64,000 bases of DNA from Streptomyces gardneri (GTDB lineage: Bacteria > Actinomycetota > Actinomycetes > Streptomycetales > Streptomycetaceae), in assembly GCF_006539185.1 (NCBI RefSeq), contig NZ_BJMN01000022.1:1-64000 (forward strand). The letters are read 5' to 3'. Position 1 is the first letter of the stretch. Every line of letters begins with the position of its first letter. A model generated the notes under the pieces. It was not told the DNA's origin. It was given only the letters and a program-made list of their open reading frames with translations, and did not search any database. A program made the translations under genes and the position numbers. Below are positions 43,647 through 52,500 of the stretch, one piece after another.

Positions 43647-44090
43647 TCAGTACTCGGCGGTCTCCGCGTACACCTGGTACAGCTCCGGCGCACCCGTCAT
43701 CGCCCAGTCGAGACCGGCCTCGACGACCTGGATCTCCCGGCCGGAGGCCAGGCGTACGACGGGGCCGCCGCCGGGCCACACCTGCCAGCGGGCCCCGGGG
43801 ACGTTCCGGACGATCACGGTGCCGAGGTAGAGACCGGCGTCGTTGCCGATCCAGGGAAGCTCCTCCGGGTCGTCCCGCCAGCGGGGCGGCAGCTGGTCCA
43901 GCTCCTGGAGGGAGCGGGGGCTGTCGTCGAGCGCCACTCCGGCCTCCTCGACGCGGGCGCGGAGCAGCTCGCACTCGGAGAGCAGCTCCCCCAGTCCCTC
44001 GGGGTCACGGTCGAAGGCCGCGGCCAGGGGCCCCTCGGAGTCCTCGGTCTCATGACGCTTGCGCCAGTGGTCCAGAAACGGAATGTTCAT
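43647..44090 (-). CDS. Conserved Streptomyces protein of unknown function (possibly DUF6278)
   Basis: The 147-residue soluble protein starts MNIPFLDHWRKRHETEDSEG and is strongly acidic. The C-terminal half contains LPWIGNDAGLYLGTVIVRNV, ARWQVWPGGGPVVRLASGREIQVVEAG, typical of a small conserved family that I believe is listed as DUF6278; I cannot verify the number. No catalytic residues are apparent. It lies between the glu operon and the exonuclease III gene with 126 bases upstream; the space holds nothing else that I can recognise. Confidence 0.75.
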   Translation of the reverse strand: MNIPFLDHWRKRHETEDSEGPLAAAFDRDPEGLGELLSECELLRARVEEAGVALDDSPRSLQELDQLPPRWRDDPEELPWIGNDAGLYLGTVIVRNVPGARWQVWPGGGPVVRLASGREIQVVEAGLDWAMTGAPELYQVYAETAEY

Positions 44091-44216
44091 CCGAACAGCG
44101 TCGCACCGTCACCTGCGGGTCGACCACCCGGCGCGCGGAGATCATCTCGGCGCGCGCCGGGCCCCCACCTGCGGCGAAGCGTGGCCGCGGGGGTGGAGGG
44201 AGCGTGCGGGGAGGGT

Positions 44217-44996
44217 CTAGACGTCGAGGTCGACCACGACGGGCGCGTGGTCCGAGGCGCCCTTGCCCTTGCGCTCCTCGCGGTCCACATAGCTGTCGGA
44301 GACCGCCTCGGCGAAGGGCTTGTTGCCGTAGACCAGGTCGATGCGCATGCCCTTGTTCTTCGGGAAGCGGAGCTGGCGGTAGTCCCAGTACGTGTACGGG
44401 TGGTCGTACTTGAGGGGGCGCGGGACCACGTCGGCCAGACCGGTCTCGCGCAGGCCCGCGAGGGCGGCCCGCTCCGGCTCCGTGACGTGCGTGAGGCCCT
44501 CGAACTCGGCGATGTCCCAGACGTCCTCGTCGGCCGGGGCGATGTTGTAGTCGCCGAGGACGGCGAAGGGGCGCTCCCCCGCCGCGTCGTCCGCGACGGC
44601 CGCCTTGAGCGCGTCGAGCCAGCGCAGCTTGTACGCGTAGTGGTCGTGGGTGACCTCGCGGCCGTTCGGCACGTAGACCGACCAGACGCGGACCGGGCCG
44701 CAGGTCGCGGAGATGGCCCGCGGCTCCTGCACGCCCTCGTACTCGGGGCCGCCGGGCAGGCCGGTGACCACGTCCGCGAGGCCGACGCGGGAGACCAGGG
44801 CCACGCCGTTCCACCGTCCGGTGGCGTTGACCACCGACTCGTACCCCAGCGCGCGCAGCTCCTCGGTGGGGAACTGCTCGGCGGTGCACTTGGTCTCCTG
44901 GATGCACAGCACGTCGGTGCCGGTGCTCTCCAGCCAGGCCAGGAGGCGGGGCAGCCGGGCGGTGATCGAGTTGACGTTCCAGGTGGCGATGCGCAT
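44217..44996 (-). CDS. xthA: Exodeoxyribonuclease III
   Basis: AP endonuclease and 3'-5' exonuclease of base-excision repair. The 259-residue protein has the full EEP-fold set: TWNVNSI at the start, Glu in IQETKC at about 34, YVPNGREVTHDHYAYK, GDYNIAPADEDVWD (Asp/Asn), and the C-terminal SDHAPVVVDLDV with the catalytic His and Asp. It is 39 bases downstream of the MBL-fold gene on the same strand and may be the last gene of a pcaL - MBL - xthA unit. Confidence 0.94.
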   Translation of the reverse strand: MRIATWNVNSITARLPRLLAWLESTGTDVLCIQETKCTAEQFPTEELRALGYESVVNATGRWNGVALVSRVGLADVVTGLPGGPEYEGVQEPRAISATCGPVRVWSVYVPNGREVTHDHYAYKLRWLDALKAAVADDAAGERPFAVLGDYNIAPADEDVWDIAEFEGLTHVTEPERAALAGLRETGLADVVPRPLKYDHPYTYWDYRQLRFPKNKGMRIDLVYGNKPFAEAVSDSYVDREERKGKGASDHAPVVVDLDV

Positions 44997-45035
44997 GGAG
45001 GCAAGCCTACTGGCGGGGTGTGACAGTGCGCGGAT

Positions 45036-45671
45036 TCAGAGCTCGGCGGAGGCGCCGGGGGCGAGGCGGGAGTGGTCGGTGCCGCCGAGTGCGCCGATCT
45101 GCCGGTCGTAGATCGGCCGGGCGAGGTCGGTGAGCAGGGCGTCGTGGATGTCGTACGCCCGGCGCGGCCGGACCTCGCGGACGTAGTCGATGACCTCGGA
45201 GATCTTGTTCCAGGGGGCCATGACGGGCAGCAGCAGGGTTTCGACCGGCCGGTCCGGGACGGTCAGCGCGTCGCCGGGGTGGAAGACGGTGCCGTCGTCG
45301 ACGAGGAAGCCCACGTTGGTGATGCGCGGGATGTCGGGGTGGATCACCGCGTGCAGCTCGCCGTGGACCTGGACGTCGAAGCCGGCGGCCGTGAACGTGT
45401 CGCCGTGGCCGACGGTGTGCACCCGGCCGGGGAAGGCCGCCGAGAGCTGTTCGGCGACGCTCCGCAGCGTCCAGATCTCGGCGGCCGGGTTGGCCTCCAG
45501 GGCGGCGCGCAGCCGGCCCTCGTCGAAGTGGTCCGGGTGCTCGTGGGTGACGAGCAGCGCGTCGGCCCCGAGGACCGCGTCCTCCTCGGTGAACATCCCC
45601 GGGTCGAGGACGAGCGTCCGCCCGTCCTTCTCCAGCCGGACGCAGGCATGGGACTTCTTCGTCAGCTTCAC
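45036..45671 (-). CDS. MBL-fold metallohydrolase (UlaG-like)
   Basis: A 211-residue metallo-beta-lactamase-fold protein with the metal motif LLVTHEHPDHFDEG at about 39-52 and further ligands in FHPGDALTVP and RAYDIHDALL. The UlaG/YhfI-type pattern suggests an L-ascorbate-lactonase-like or tRNA/nucleotide hydrolase; the real substrate is unknown. It begins 9 bases after pcaL on the same strand. Confidence 0.87.
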   Translation of the reverse strand: MKLTKKSHACVRLEKDGRTLVLDPGMFTEEDAVLGADALLVTHEHPDHFDEGRLRAALEANPAAEIWTLRSVAEQLSAAFPGRVHTVGHGDTFTAAGFDVQVHGELHAVIHPDIPRITNVGFLVDDGTVFHPGDALTVPDRPVETLLLPVMAPWNKISEVIDYVREVRPRRAYDIHDALLTDLARPIYDRQIGALGGTDHSRLAPGASAEL

Positions 45672-45680
45672 GCGGCCAGG

Positions 45681-46940
45681 TTACGCGGGCGGCGTCGTCT
45701 CCTCCCGGATGACGCGGGTGACCACGCGCAGCGCGGACTCGGCGGCCGGGAAGCCGCAGTACACGGAGGTGTGGAGCACGATCTCGCGGAGCTCGTCGGG
45801 CGAGAGACCGTTGCGGAGGGCGGCCCGGGTGTGGTCGGCGAGCGCCTCGTGGTGGCCGCCGGCGATGAGCGCCGTGAGGGTGACGGCACTGCGGGTGCGC
45901 CGGTCGAGGCCCTCGCGGCTCCAGACCTCGCCCCAGGCGTACCGGGTGACGAGTTCTTGGAAGTCGCTGTCGGGATCGTCGGCGAGGGCCTGGTCCACAT
46001 GGGCGTCGCCGAGGACCTCGCGGCGCAGGCCGAGGCCTGTCACGTACGGATCGGGGCGGCCGGCGGGCTCGGCCTCGGCGGGCGGGGCCGCCGGGGCGGG
46101 CTCGGCGGCGGGGACCGGGACGGCGGGCATCGGCGGCACGGTCAGGGTGCCGCTGGACTCCTGGGCGGTGCCCGCGAAGTGCTCGATGAGCAGGTCCGTG
46201 ACGGCGGCGGGCTGCTCGACGGGGGCGAGGTGCGAGGCGCCCGGGACGACGGCGAGCCGGGCGTCGGCGATCCCGGCGACCAGGGTGCGGGCCTCGGCGG
46301 GGCCGGTCACCTGGTCCTCGGAGCCGACGAGGACGAGGGCGGGGATGCCGATGCTGCCGAGCGCCTCGCGGACGTCGAAGACCGCGAGCGCCTCGCAGGC
46401 GGCGACGTAGCAGGCGGGGTCGGTCGTCCGGACCATCTGGACGGCCCAGTCGACGATGGCCGGCTGCGCGCCCGCGAAGAGCGGGGTGAACCACTGCTCG
46501 GGGGCGGTGCGGGCCATCGGCTCCAGGCCGTTGGTCCGGACGATGACCCCACGCTGGCGGAACTCGTCGGCGCTGCCGAACCGCGGCGAGGTGGCGACCA
46601 GCGCGAGCGAGGCGACCCGCTGGGGTGCGCGCAGCGCGAGGTCGAGGCCGACGGCGCCGCCGAGGGAGCAGCCCGCGTAGCCGAAGCGCTGGACGCCGAT
46701 CGCGTCGAGGGTGGCGAGGAGCCGGTCGCCGAGCTCGGCGACGGAGGTGAAGGGCTCGGCCGGGGCGCCGCCGTGACCGGGAAGGTCGAAACGCACGACC
46801 CGCCACTCACGCGTGAGCTCGGGTATCTGCCGGTCCCACATGTGCCAGGTGGTCCCCAGCGAGGGCCCCAGGACCAGGACCGGAGCGTCTTCTCGCCCGT
46901 CAGAGCGGTACTGCAGGGTGTTCGGTGGTGTCTCGCTCAT
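45681..46940 (-). CDS. pcaL: 3-Oxoadipate enol-lactonase / 4-carboxymuconolactone decarboxylase fusion
   Basis: Bifunctional enzyme of the protocatechuate branch of the beta-ketoadipate pathway. ATG at 46940 (MSETPPNTLQYRSDGRED) gives 419 residues. The N-terminal alpha/beta hydrolase (about 1-255) has LVLGPSLGTTWHMWDRQ and the nucleophile elbow GYAGCSLGG; the C-terminal carboxymuconolactone decarboxylase (about 290-415) has REVLGDAHVD, TRSAVTLTALIAGGH and VYCGFPAAESAL. A Pro/Ala/Glu-rich linker joins them. No other pca gene (pcaGHBIJF) is in the window, so here it is either a second copy or the cluster has been dispersed. Confidence 0.9.
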   Translation of the reverse strand: MSETPPNTLQYRSDGREDAPVLVLGPSLGTTWHMWDRQIPELTREWRVVRFDLPGHGGAPAEPFTSVAELGDRLLATLDAIGVQRFGYAGCSLGGAVGLDLALRAPQRVASLALVATSPRFGSADEFRQRGVIVRTNGLEPMARTAPEQWFTPLFAGAQPAIVDWAVQMVRTTDPACYVAACEALAVFDVREALGSIGIPALVLVGSEDQVTGPAEARTLVAGIADARLAVVPGASHLAPVEQPAAVTDLLIEHFAGTAQESSGTLTVPPMPAVPVPAAEPAPAAPPAEAEPAGRPDPYVTGLGLRREVLGDAHVDQALADDPDSDFQELVTRYAWGEVWSREGLDRRTRSAVTLTALIAGGHHEALADHTRAALRNGLSPDELREIVLHTSVYCGFPAAESALRVVTRVIREETTPPA

Positions 46941-47608
46941 TCGCCAGACCCTCTCATATGGCACCGGCCTCCATGGGGGCGGGGGCGGTGCCGGCGCCGC
47001 GAGCGGGTACGCGCGAGCGACCGTGACAGGCGGCGAAGCAGGAAGAATCGGGCGTCGCCGGAAGTAATCCCGCCCTGGTGAACACCTCCGGTTCATGAGC
47101 TGGTGAACGAGAATTTCCCGACCGCTCTTCCGGGATCGGAACCCGGATTGTTCGTGGCGCTCGGCCCGTTCGTCACGGATCGATACGGGACGGATCCCGG
47201 ACTGCGGCCGGGAGGCGATGCGGTCGAATGCGTCATCGATTTCTGCGAGTTCGGTCGGCTGGGTGTAGGTGTGCGCAATGCGACTGCTGAAGTCGCCGGC
47301 ACGGAGAGCTGATACGCGGAGGGAATGCATCAGAAGTACGTCAAGAATTCGTCAGGAATGCGTCGGGAATGCGTACGGTACGCAGTGGGCATGCGCACCG
47401 TACGCGTACGGCGAAACAACTCGCCGCCCGAAGGATTCCGGTCATTTCGACGGGGTGCCGGGTGCTTGCGGTTCGGTCCGGTCCTCTCGTGCCGTCGTCC
47501 ATCGAGCCGAAGAGGAGCGTCTCCTGAAGAGCTCCCTTTCGGTCACCGCATGACCGAGGCCGAATATCCCGCCGGAGTTCCCGAGTTCCCGAGAGGCGTT
47601 CCCGGGTA
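46941..47608. other. 668-base gap without a recognisable gene
   Basis: Lower GC than the surroundings. Short open frames on both strands near 47103-47312 lack codon bias and any familiar motif and were not called. The section holds the pcaL promoter region at its left and, at 47320-47411, repeated GGAATGC words and two palindromes: GCGTACGGTACGC (47371-47383) and CCGTACGCGTACGG (47398-47411). The MFS transporter gene ends at its right edge. No small RNA can be supported. Confidence 0.6.
47371..47405. terminator. Hairpin downstream of the MFS gene (terminator or operator)
   Basis: Arms 47371-47383 and 47393-47405 pair over 13 bases with one mismatch around a 9-base loop. It lies about 200 bases after the stop of the leftward MFS gene and could terminate it. 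The arms themselves are palindromic, so a protein-binding role is an alternative. Confidence 0.45.
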
Positions 47609-48955
47609 TCAGGGGCGTCTTACCGCGGCGATGACCGCCGCTCCGAGTACGCAGGCAATGGCTGCCGTGAGGTACGCCAGGTGGTAACCCGTGAGCTGGT
47701 CGCCACCGGTCGCCGCGACGAGGACCATGACCGCCACTCCGACGCTGGCGCCGATCTGCTGCGCCACCACGTTCACCGCGCCGGCGACCGCGTGTCGCTC
47801 CGGCGCGACGCCGGTGAGCCCGGCGGAGGTCATCGAGGGGAAGTTCAGTCCCTGGCCGATGCCGCTGACGACCAGGCCGGGGAGCACGTGCAGCAGGTAG
47901 TCGCCGTCTTCCGGCGTGCTCAGCCACAGCGCCGTTCCCACGCCGATCAGGACGAGTCCGACGGCCATCAGCGTGCGCGGAGTGTGCCGGGCGAGCAGGC
48001 GTCCGGTGGCGAAGTTGGCCGTCAGGAACACGGCCGCCGACATCGGCACCAGCGCGAGACCGGACTCGAGAGGCGTGTAGTCCAGCATCCCCTGCAGGTA
48101 CAGCGGCGCGAAGAACAGCATGCCGACCGAGCCCATGTACTGCAGGAACGCCGCCAGGCTCGCGGCCCGGACGGACGCCAGCCGGAAGAGGCCGAGGGGC
48201 AGCACCGGGTCGGGCGTGCGGTGCTCGCGCACCACGAAGAACACCAGGAAGGCCGCCGCGGCGAGGAGCGCGGTCCAGGCCGCCGCGCCGTGGGTGCTCA
48301 CGCCGACGACCAGCAGGGTGAGGCCGAGCGTGCCCGAGATCGCGCCGGGCAGGTCCAGGCTGCCGCCGCGCCCGGCGCCACCGGGCAGTCCGGCGCGCGT
48401 CGCGGCCAGCACGACCAGGCCGAGGGCCACCGAGAACCACAGCACCGACCGCCAGCCGAGGAACTGGGTCAGTACGCCGCCGAGGAGCACCCCGCCGCTG
48501 AAGCTCGCGGCGCCGACCGCGGCGTACACGCTGAGCGCCCGGTTGCGCGCCGGTCCGGCGGGAAACACCTCGGTGAGCAGGGCCAATGCGGCCGGGCCCG
48601 ACAGGGCCGCGCCGATGCCCTGGACCGCCCGCGCGCCGAGCAGCACCGCGGTGTCCGGTGCCACGGCGCCGACCAGGGCGGCCGCCGTGAACAGGGCGAC
48701 TCCGCACTCGAACACGCGCCGGCGGCCGAAGACGTCGGCCAGGCGGCCGCCCACCAGGAGGAAGCCGGCGAAGGTCACGGCGTAGGCGATCATGACCCAC
48801 TGGAGCGTGGTGTCGTCGAGGCCGAAGCGCGCTCCGACGGACGGGAGAGCGGCGTTGAGGACCCCGAGTCCGCTCACGTCGAGCGCGAGCGCTCCGGCCA
48901 GCACGCCGAGTGCCAGGCCCGGCCTCTGCCGTGGCATCACGTCGATACCGGTCAT
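47609..48955 (-). CDS. MFS drug exporter (DHA2/EmrB-QacA type)
   Basis: Proton-coupled efflux pump in the cytoplasmic membrane. The 448-residue protein has about 12-14 hydrophobic segments, motif A GGRLADVFGRRRVFE at about 68-82 and motif C-like GIGAALSGPAALALL. The ATG at 48955 (MTGIDVMPRQRPG) or the internal one six codons later may start translation. It is divergent from the lactacystin-type operon across 550 bases, so it is the likely self-protection or export gene of the pathway. Two inverted repeats just upstream suggest a TetR-type repressor whose gene is not in the window. Confidence 0.9.
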   Translation of the reverse strand: MTGIDVMPRQRPGLALGVLAGALALDVSGLGVLNAALPSVGARFGLDDTTLQWVMIAYAVTFAGFLLVGGRLADVFGRRRVFECGVALFTAAALVGAVAPDTAVLLGARAVQGIGAALSGPAALALLTEVFPAGPARNRALSVYAAVGAASFSGGVLLGGVLTQFLGWRSVLWFSVALGLVVLAATRAGLPGGAGRGGSLDLPGAISGTLGLTLLVVGVSTHGAAAWTALLAAAAFLVFFVVREHRTPDPVLPLGLFRLASVRAASLAAFLQYMGSVGMLFFAPLYLQGMLDYTPLESGLALVPMSAAVFLTANFATGRLLARHTPRTLMAVGLVLIGVGTALWLSTPEDGDYLLHVLPGLVVSGIGQGLNFPSMTSAGLTGVAPERHAVAGAVNVVAQQIGASVGVAVMVLVAATGGDQLTGYHLAYLTAAIACVLGAAVIAAVRRP

Positions 48956-48956
48956 G

Positions 48957-48976
48957 CGTCACCCGCCACCGTGACG
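48957..48976. promoter_or_regulatory. Inverted repeat directly upstream of the MFS start
   Basis: CGTCAC (48957-48962) and GTGACG (48971-48976) form a 6-bp inverted repeat with an 8-base spacer, two bases before the MFS initiation codon on the reverse strand. The position fits a repressor site or a 5'-end mRNA structure. Confidence 0.4.
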
Positions 48977-49013
48977 GGCGTGTGCGGGGGACGCCCGGAT
49001 AAAGCGATGTCGA

Positions 49014-49025
49014 TGTCGGCCGACA
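49014..49025. promoter_or_regulatory. 12-bp perfect palindrome in the MFS upstream region
   Basis: TGTCGGCCGACA at 49014-49025 is a perfect palindrome, about 60 bases before the MFS start. On the reverse strand TTGCAA (49061-49066) with TACATG about 16 bases downstream could be the MFS promoter, which would place the palindrome at or just after the transcription start, a typical TetR/MarR operator position. Confidence 0.45.
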
Positions 49026-49399
49026 CCGGTGTGTGGTTCATGTATTTCATGGCGAGCAGCTTGCAAGGTCATTCGCCCGCTGTCCAGTCCGCCTCGATTC
49101 CCGTCATGTCCGCACCGATTCACGGCCATTGAGCGAGTCGATCCGGTCAGTCCGGGTCGAGATCACGCCAGCGCACCATCCGACCCGTCAGGCGCCCTTG
49201 TCTCACCATTCCCAGAGTGGCATCGTGATGTTGGTCGGTCGGGGCAACTACTTCGTCATACGGGCCATGTCAGCCCGCTGGTCCTAGGCCTGGAATCGCA
49301 GTCGCGGAGCGACGCGGCCAGGAGACGCGCGATGCATGCCCCGGCGGCCGGACCGCCGGGAAGCAGTCCTGAATCAGATCCCGATCCGTATCGGCCAGG

Positions 49400-49418
49400 A
49401 TGACTCCACGGGAGTCAT
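49400..49418. promoter_or_regulatory. 19-bp perfect inverted repeat upstream of lctA
   Basis: ATGACTCC (49400-49407), spacer ACG, GGAGTCAT (49411-49418): an 8-bp perfect dyad, 88 bases before the lctA start. A smaller dyad CCGAT-CCGT-ATCGG sits at 49381-49394. Both lie where the promoter of the biosynthetic operon must be, so they are candidate operator sites. No clear -10/-35 pair was identified. Confidence 0.5.
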
Positions 49419-49439
49419 TTCGAGACCGCAGGCCCCCGA

Positions 49440-49457
49440 CCGTGCCCATCGGCACGG
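49440..49457 (+). promoter_or_regulatory. Leader hairpin before lctA
   Basis: CCGTGCC (49440-49446) pairs with GGCACGG (49451-49457) around a 4-base loop, about 50 bases before the start codon. The ribosome site GAGGAG (49495-49500), five bases before the ATG, is not sequestered by it. Confidence 0.4.
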
Positions 49458-49505
49458 CCGCAGGTGCGCCACGGTCACCCCCACCCGCCCTGCTGAGGAG
49501 CCGTC

Positions 49506-52500
49506 ATGCCCCAAGAGCGCGCAGAACCAGATCCGCGTGCCATAACGGATTTTCTTCTTTCTCACGTCGTCGAGCTGATGGATCTGCCCAAGGACGCGGT
49601 GGACCGCTGGACACCGATGCACCGGTACGGTCTCGACTCGCTCAAATTCACCCGTCTCGCCACCTCGTTATCCGAATTCGTCGGCTGGAAAGTTCCCGTC
49701 ACCTGGATGTGGCAGTACCCCTCCGTCGACGAGCTGTGCCGTGCGCTCGTCGAGGGGCCGCGCGGCGCGGGGACCGCCCCCGGCCCCGCCCCGGGCAACG
49801 AGCGCCGTACCGGCGTGCACGAGCCCGTGGCGATCGTGGGCATCGGCTGCCGGTTCCCCGGCGGACCGGACCCCTCCGCGTTCTGGAAGCTGCTGTCCGA
49901 GGGTCGCGACGCCGTCGGACCGGTGCCAGCCGCACGCCGCGAGCTGTTGCGCGGCTCGGCCCGCTGGGGCGGGTTCATCGACGGCATCGACCAGTTCGAT
50001 CCCCTCTTCTTCGGCATCTCACCCCGCGAAGCGGTCCAGATGGACCCGCAGCAGCGGCTGATACTCGAACTGGCCTGGGAGGCGCTGGAGGACGCGGGGG
50101 TCGCGCCCGACAGCCTCGTCGGCACCGAGACCGGCGTGTTCATGGCCTCCTGCTGGGGCGACTACGCCGCGCTGGCGCACTACCGGGGGCCGGACGCCCA
50201 GATCACCCCGCACACCGCGACCGGCATGCACGACGGCATCATCGCCAACCGCGTCTCCTACGTACTCGGTCTGCAGGGCCCGAGCATGGCCATCGACGCC
50301 GCCTGCGCCGGGTCGCTGGTCTCGGTGCACGCGGGCTGCCAGTCGATCTGGATGGGCGAGAGCGAGCTGGTGCTCGCCGGCGGCGTGAACCTGAGCTTCG
50401 TCTCCGACTACTACACCGCCATGGACGCGATGGGCGCGCTCGCCCCGGACGGCCGCTGCAAGTCGTTCGACGCCCGGGCGAACGGTTACGTCCGCGGTGA
50501 GGGCGCCGGAGTCGTCGTCCTCGCCCCGCTGAGCGTGGCCCTCGAACGCGATCTGCCCGTGTACTGCGTCATCAAGGGCAGCTCCTCCCAGAACGACGGT
50601 CTGAGCAACGGCATGACCGCGCCGAACCCGCAGGCGCAGGAGCTGATGCTCCGCAACGCCTACCGGCGGGCCGGCATCGCGCCCTCCCTCGTCGACTACA
50701 TCGAGTGCCACGGCTCCGCGACGCCCCTCGGCGACCCGATCGAGGCCAACGCCATCGGCGCGGTCCTGGGCGGCGACCGCGCGGAGCCGCTGCGGCTCGG
50801 CTCCGTCAAGTCCAACGTCGGGCATCTGGAGGCGGCGGCCGGCATCGTCGGCCTGGTCAAGCTCGCCATGTCGATCCGCAACGGCGTGCTGCCGCCGAGC
50901 CTGCACTACTCCTCCCCGAACCCGCAGATCCTGTTCGACGAGTACAACCTCACCGTCCAGGACCGGCTCACGGCCTGGCCCAGGCGCTCCGACGCGCGGC
51001 GGGGAGGCGTCAGCTCCTTCGGCTTCGGCGGCGCGATCTGTCATGTCGTCGTCGAGGAGCTGCCGCGGTCCGAGGGCAGCCTCCTCCTGCTGGCCGGGGA
51101 CTCCCGGGAGGCGCTGGCCGAGCGGGCCTCGGCGCTGCGTGACGAGAGCGACCTGCGGGCGGTCTGCGGACGCGCCCCCGGCGACGGGAAGTTCCGGCTG
51201 GCCGCCGCGGCCCGTGACCTGACCGAGCTCAGGACACAGCTCGACGCCTTCACCGCCGGCACCCCGGCCGCCGGGCTGAGCGCCGGGGAGCAGACCGCGC
51301 GCAAGCCGCGGGTGGCCTTCCTGTTCTCGGGCAACGGTTCGCAGTGGGTGGGCATGGGCCGGCAACTGCTTGCCGGCAACCCGGTGTTCCGCCGGTCCAT
51401 GACGCGCTCCGACCAGCGGATGCGGGAGCTGCTCGGCTTCTCGCTCGTCGAGCAGATGACGTCGGCCGACGGCCGTATCGACGACATGGACGTCTTCCAG
51501 CCGCTGCTGTTCTCCCTCCAGGTCGCCCTGGCCGACACCTGGCGGTCCCTCGGGGTGGAGCCGGACGTCGTCGTGGGGCAGAGCGTCGGCGAGTTCGCCG
51601 CCTCCCACATCGCCGGCGCCCTCGACTTCGAGGACGCGTCCCGGCTGGCCGCCCATCACGGCCGGCTCCTCCAGCAGCTGGCCGTGGGGCGCGGCGACGG
51701 CATCGTCGTCACGACCGGCGCCGACGCCGTACGGCCGTACCTCACCGGTCAGCTCACGATCGCCGGCCACAACGGCCTGAACTCGACGCTGGTCACCGGC
51801 ACACCGCAGGAGATCGACGAGCTCGTCCAGCGGCTGACCGACGAGGGTGTCACGAGCCATCGGGTACGGATGGGCCACGCCCCGCACTCGCCGCTGGTCG
51901 ACCACGTCCTCGCCCCGCTGAAGGTGGAACTCGACGGCATCAGGCCCCGGGCCACCCGCGTCCCGATGGTCTCGACGGTCACCGGCGAGCTCGTCGACGG
52001 CACGGAGCTCGGGCCGGAGTACTGGGCGGAGAACCTGCGCCAGGAGATCCGGGTGGTCGACGCCCTGACGACCCTGCGCGACCACGACGTCGACGCGGTC
52101 GTCGAGATCAGTCCGCACCCCGTCCTGCTCAAGTCCGTGGCCGAGATCCTGCCGACGGCGGCCACGCTGCCCTCGCTGCGGCGCGGCACCGACGAGGCCT
52201 GGACCCTGCTCGGCTCGCTCGGTGCGCTGTACACCGCGGGGCATCCCGTCACGGCCACCCCGTTCCTCGCGGGTGACCGGGGACGGCACGTCACGCCGAG
52301 CCGGGGCGAGGCCGCGCCCGACGAGCGGGTGCATCTCGTACCCGTCACGGCGCGCACCGAGGAAGCGCTGGCCGACACCTGCCGCGAGCTGTCCAACCAC
52401 GTCGAGCGCGACCCGGGCCTGCGGGTCTCCGACCTCGCGTACACGCTCGCCACCAGGCGTACGCACCACGGCCGGCGGATCGCGCTGTTCGCCCGCAACC

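Noticed and set aside
47103..47312. Small genes in both directions between pcaL and the MFS gene
   Set aside because: Poor codon bias, no ribosome site, and no motif; each frame is disrupted by the palindromes nearby.
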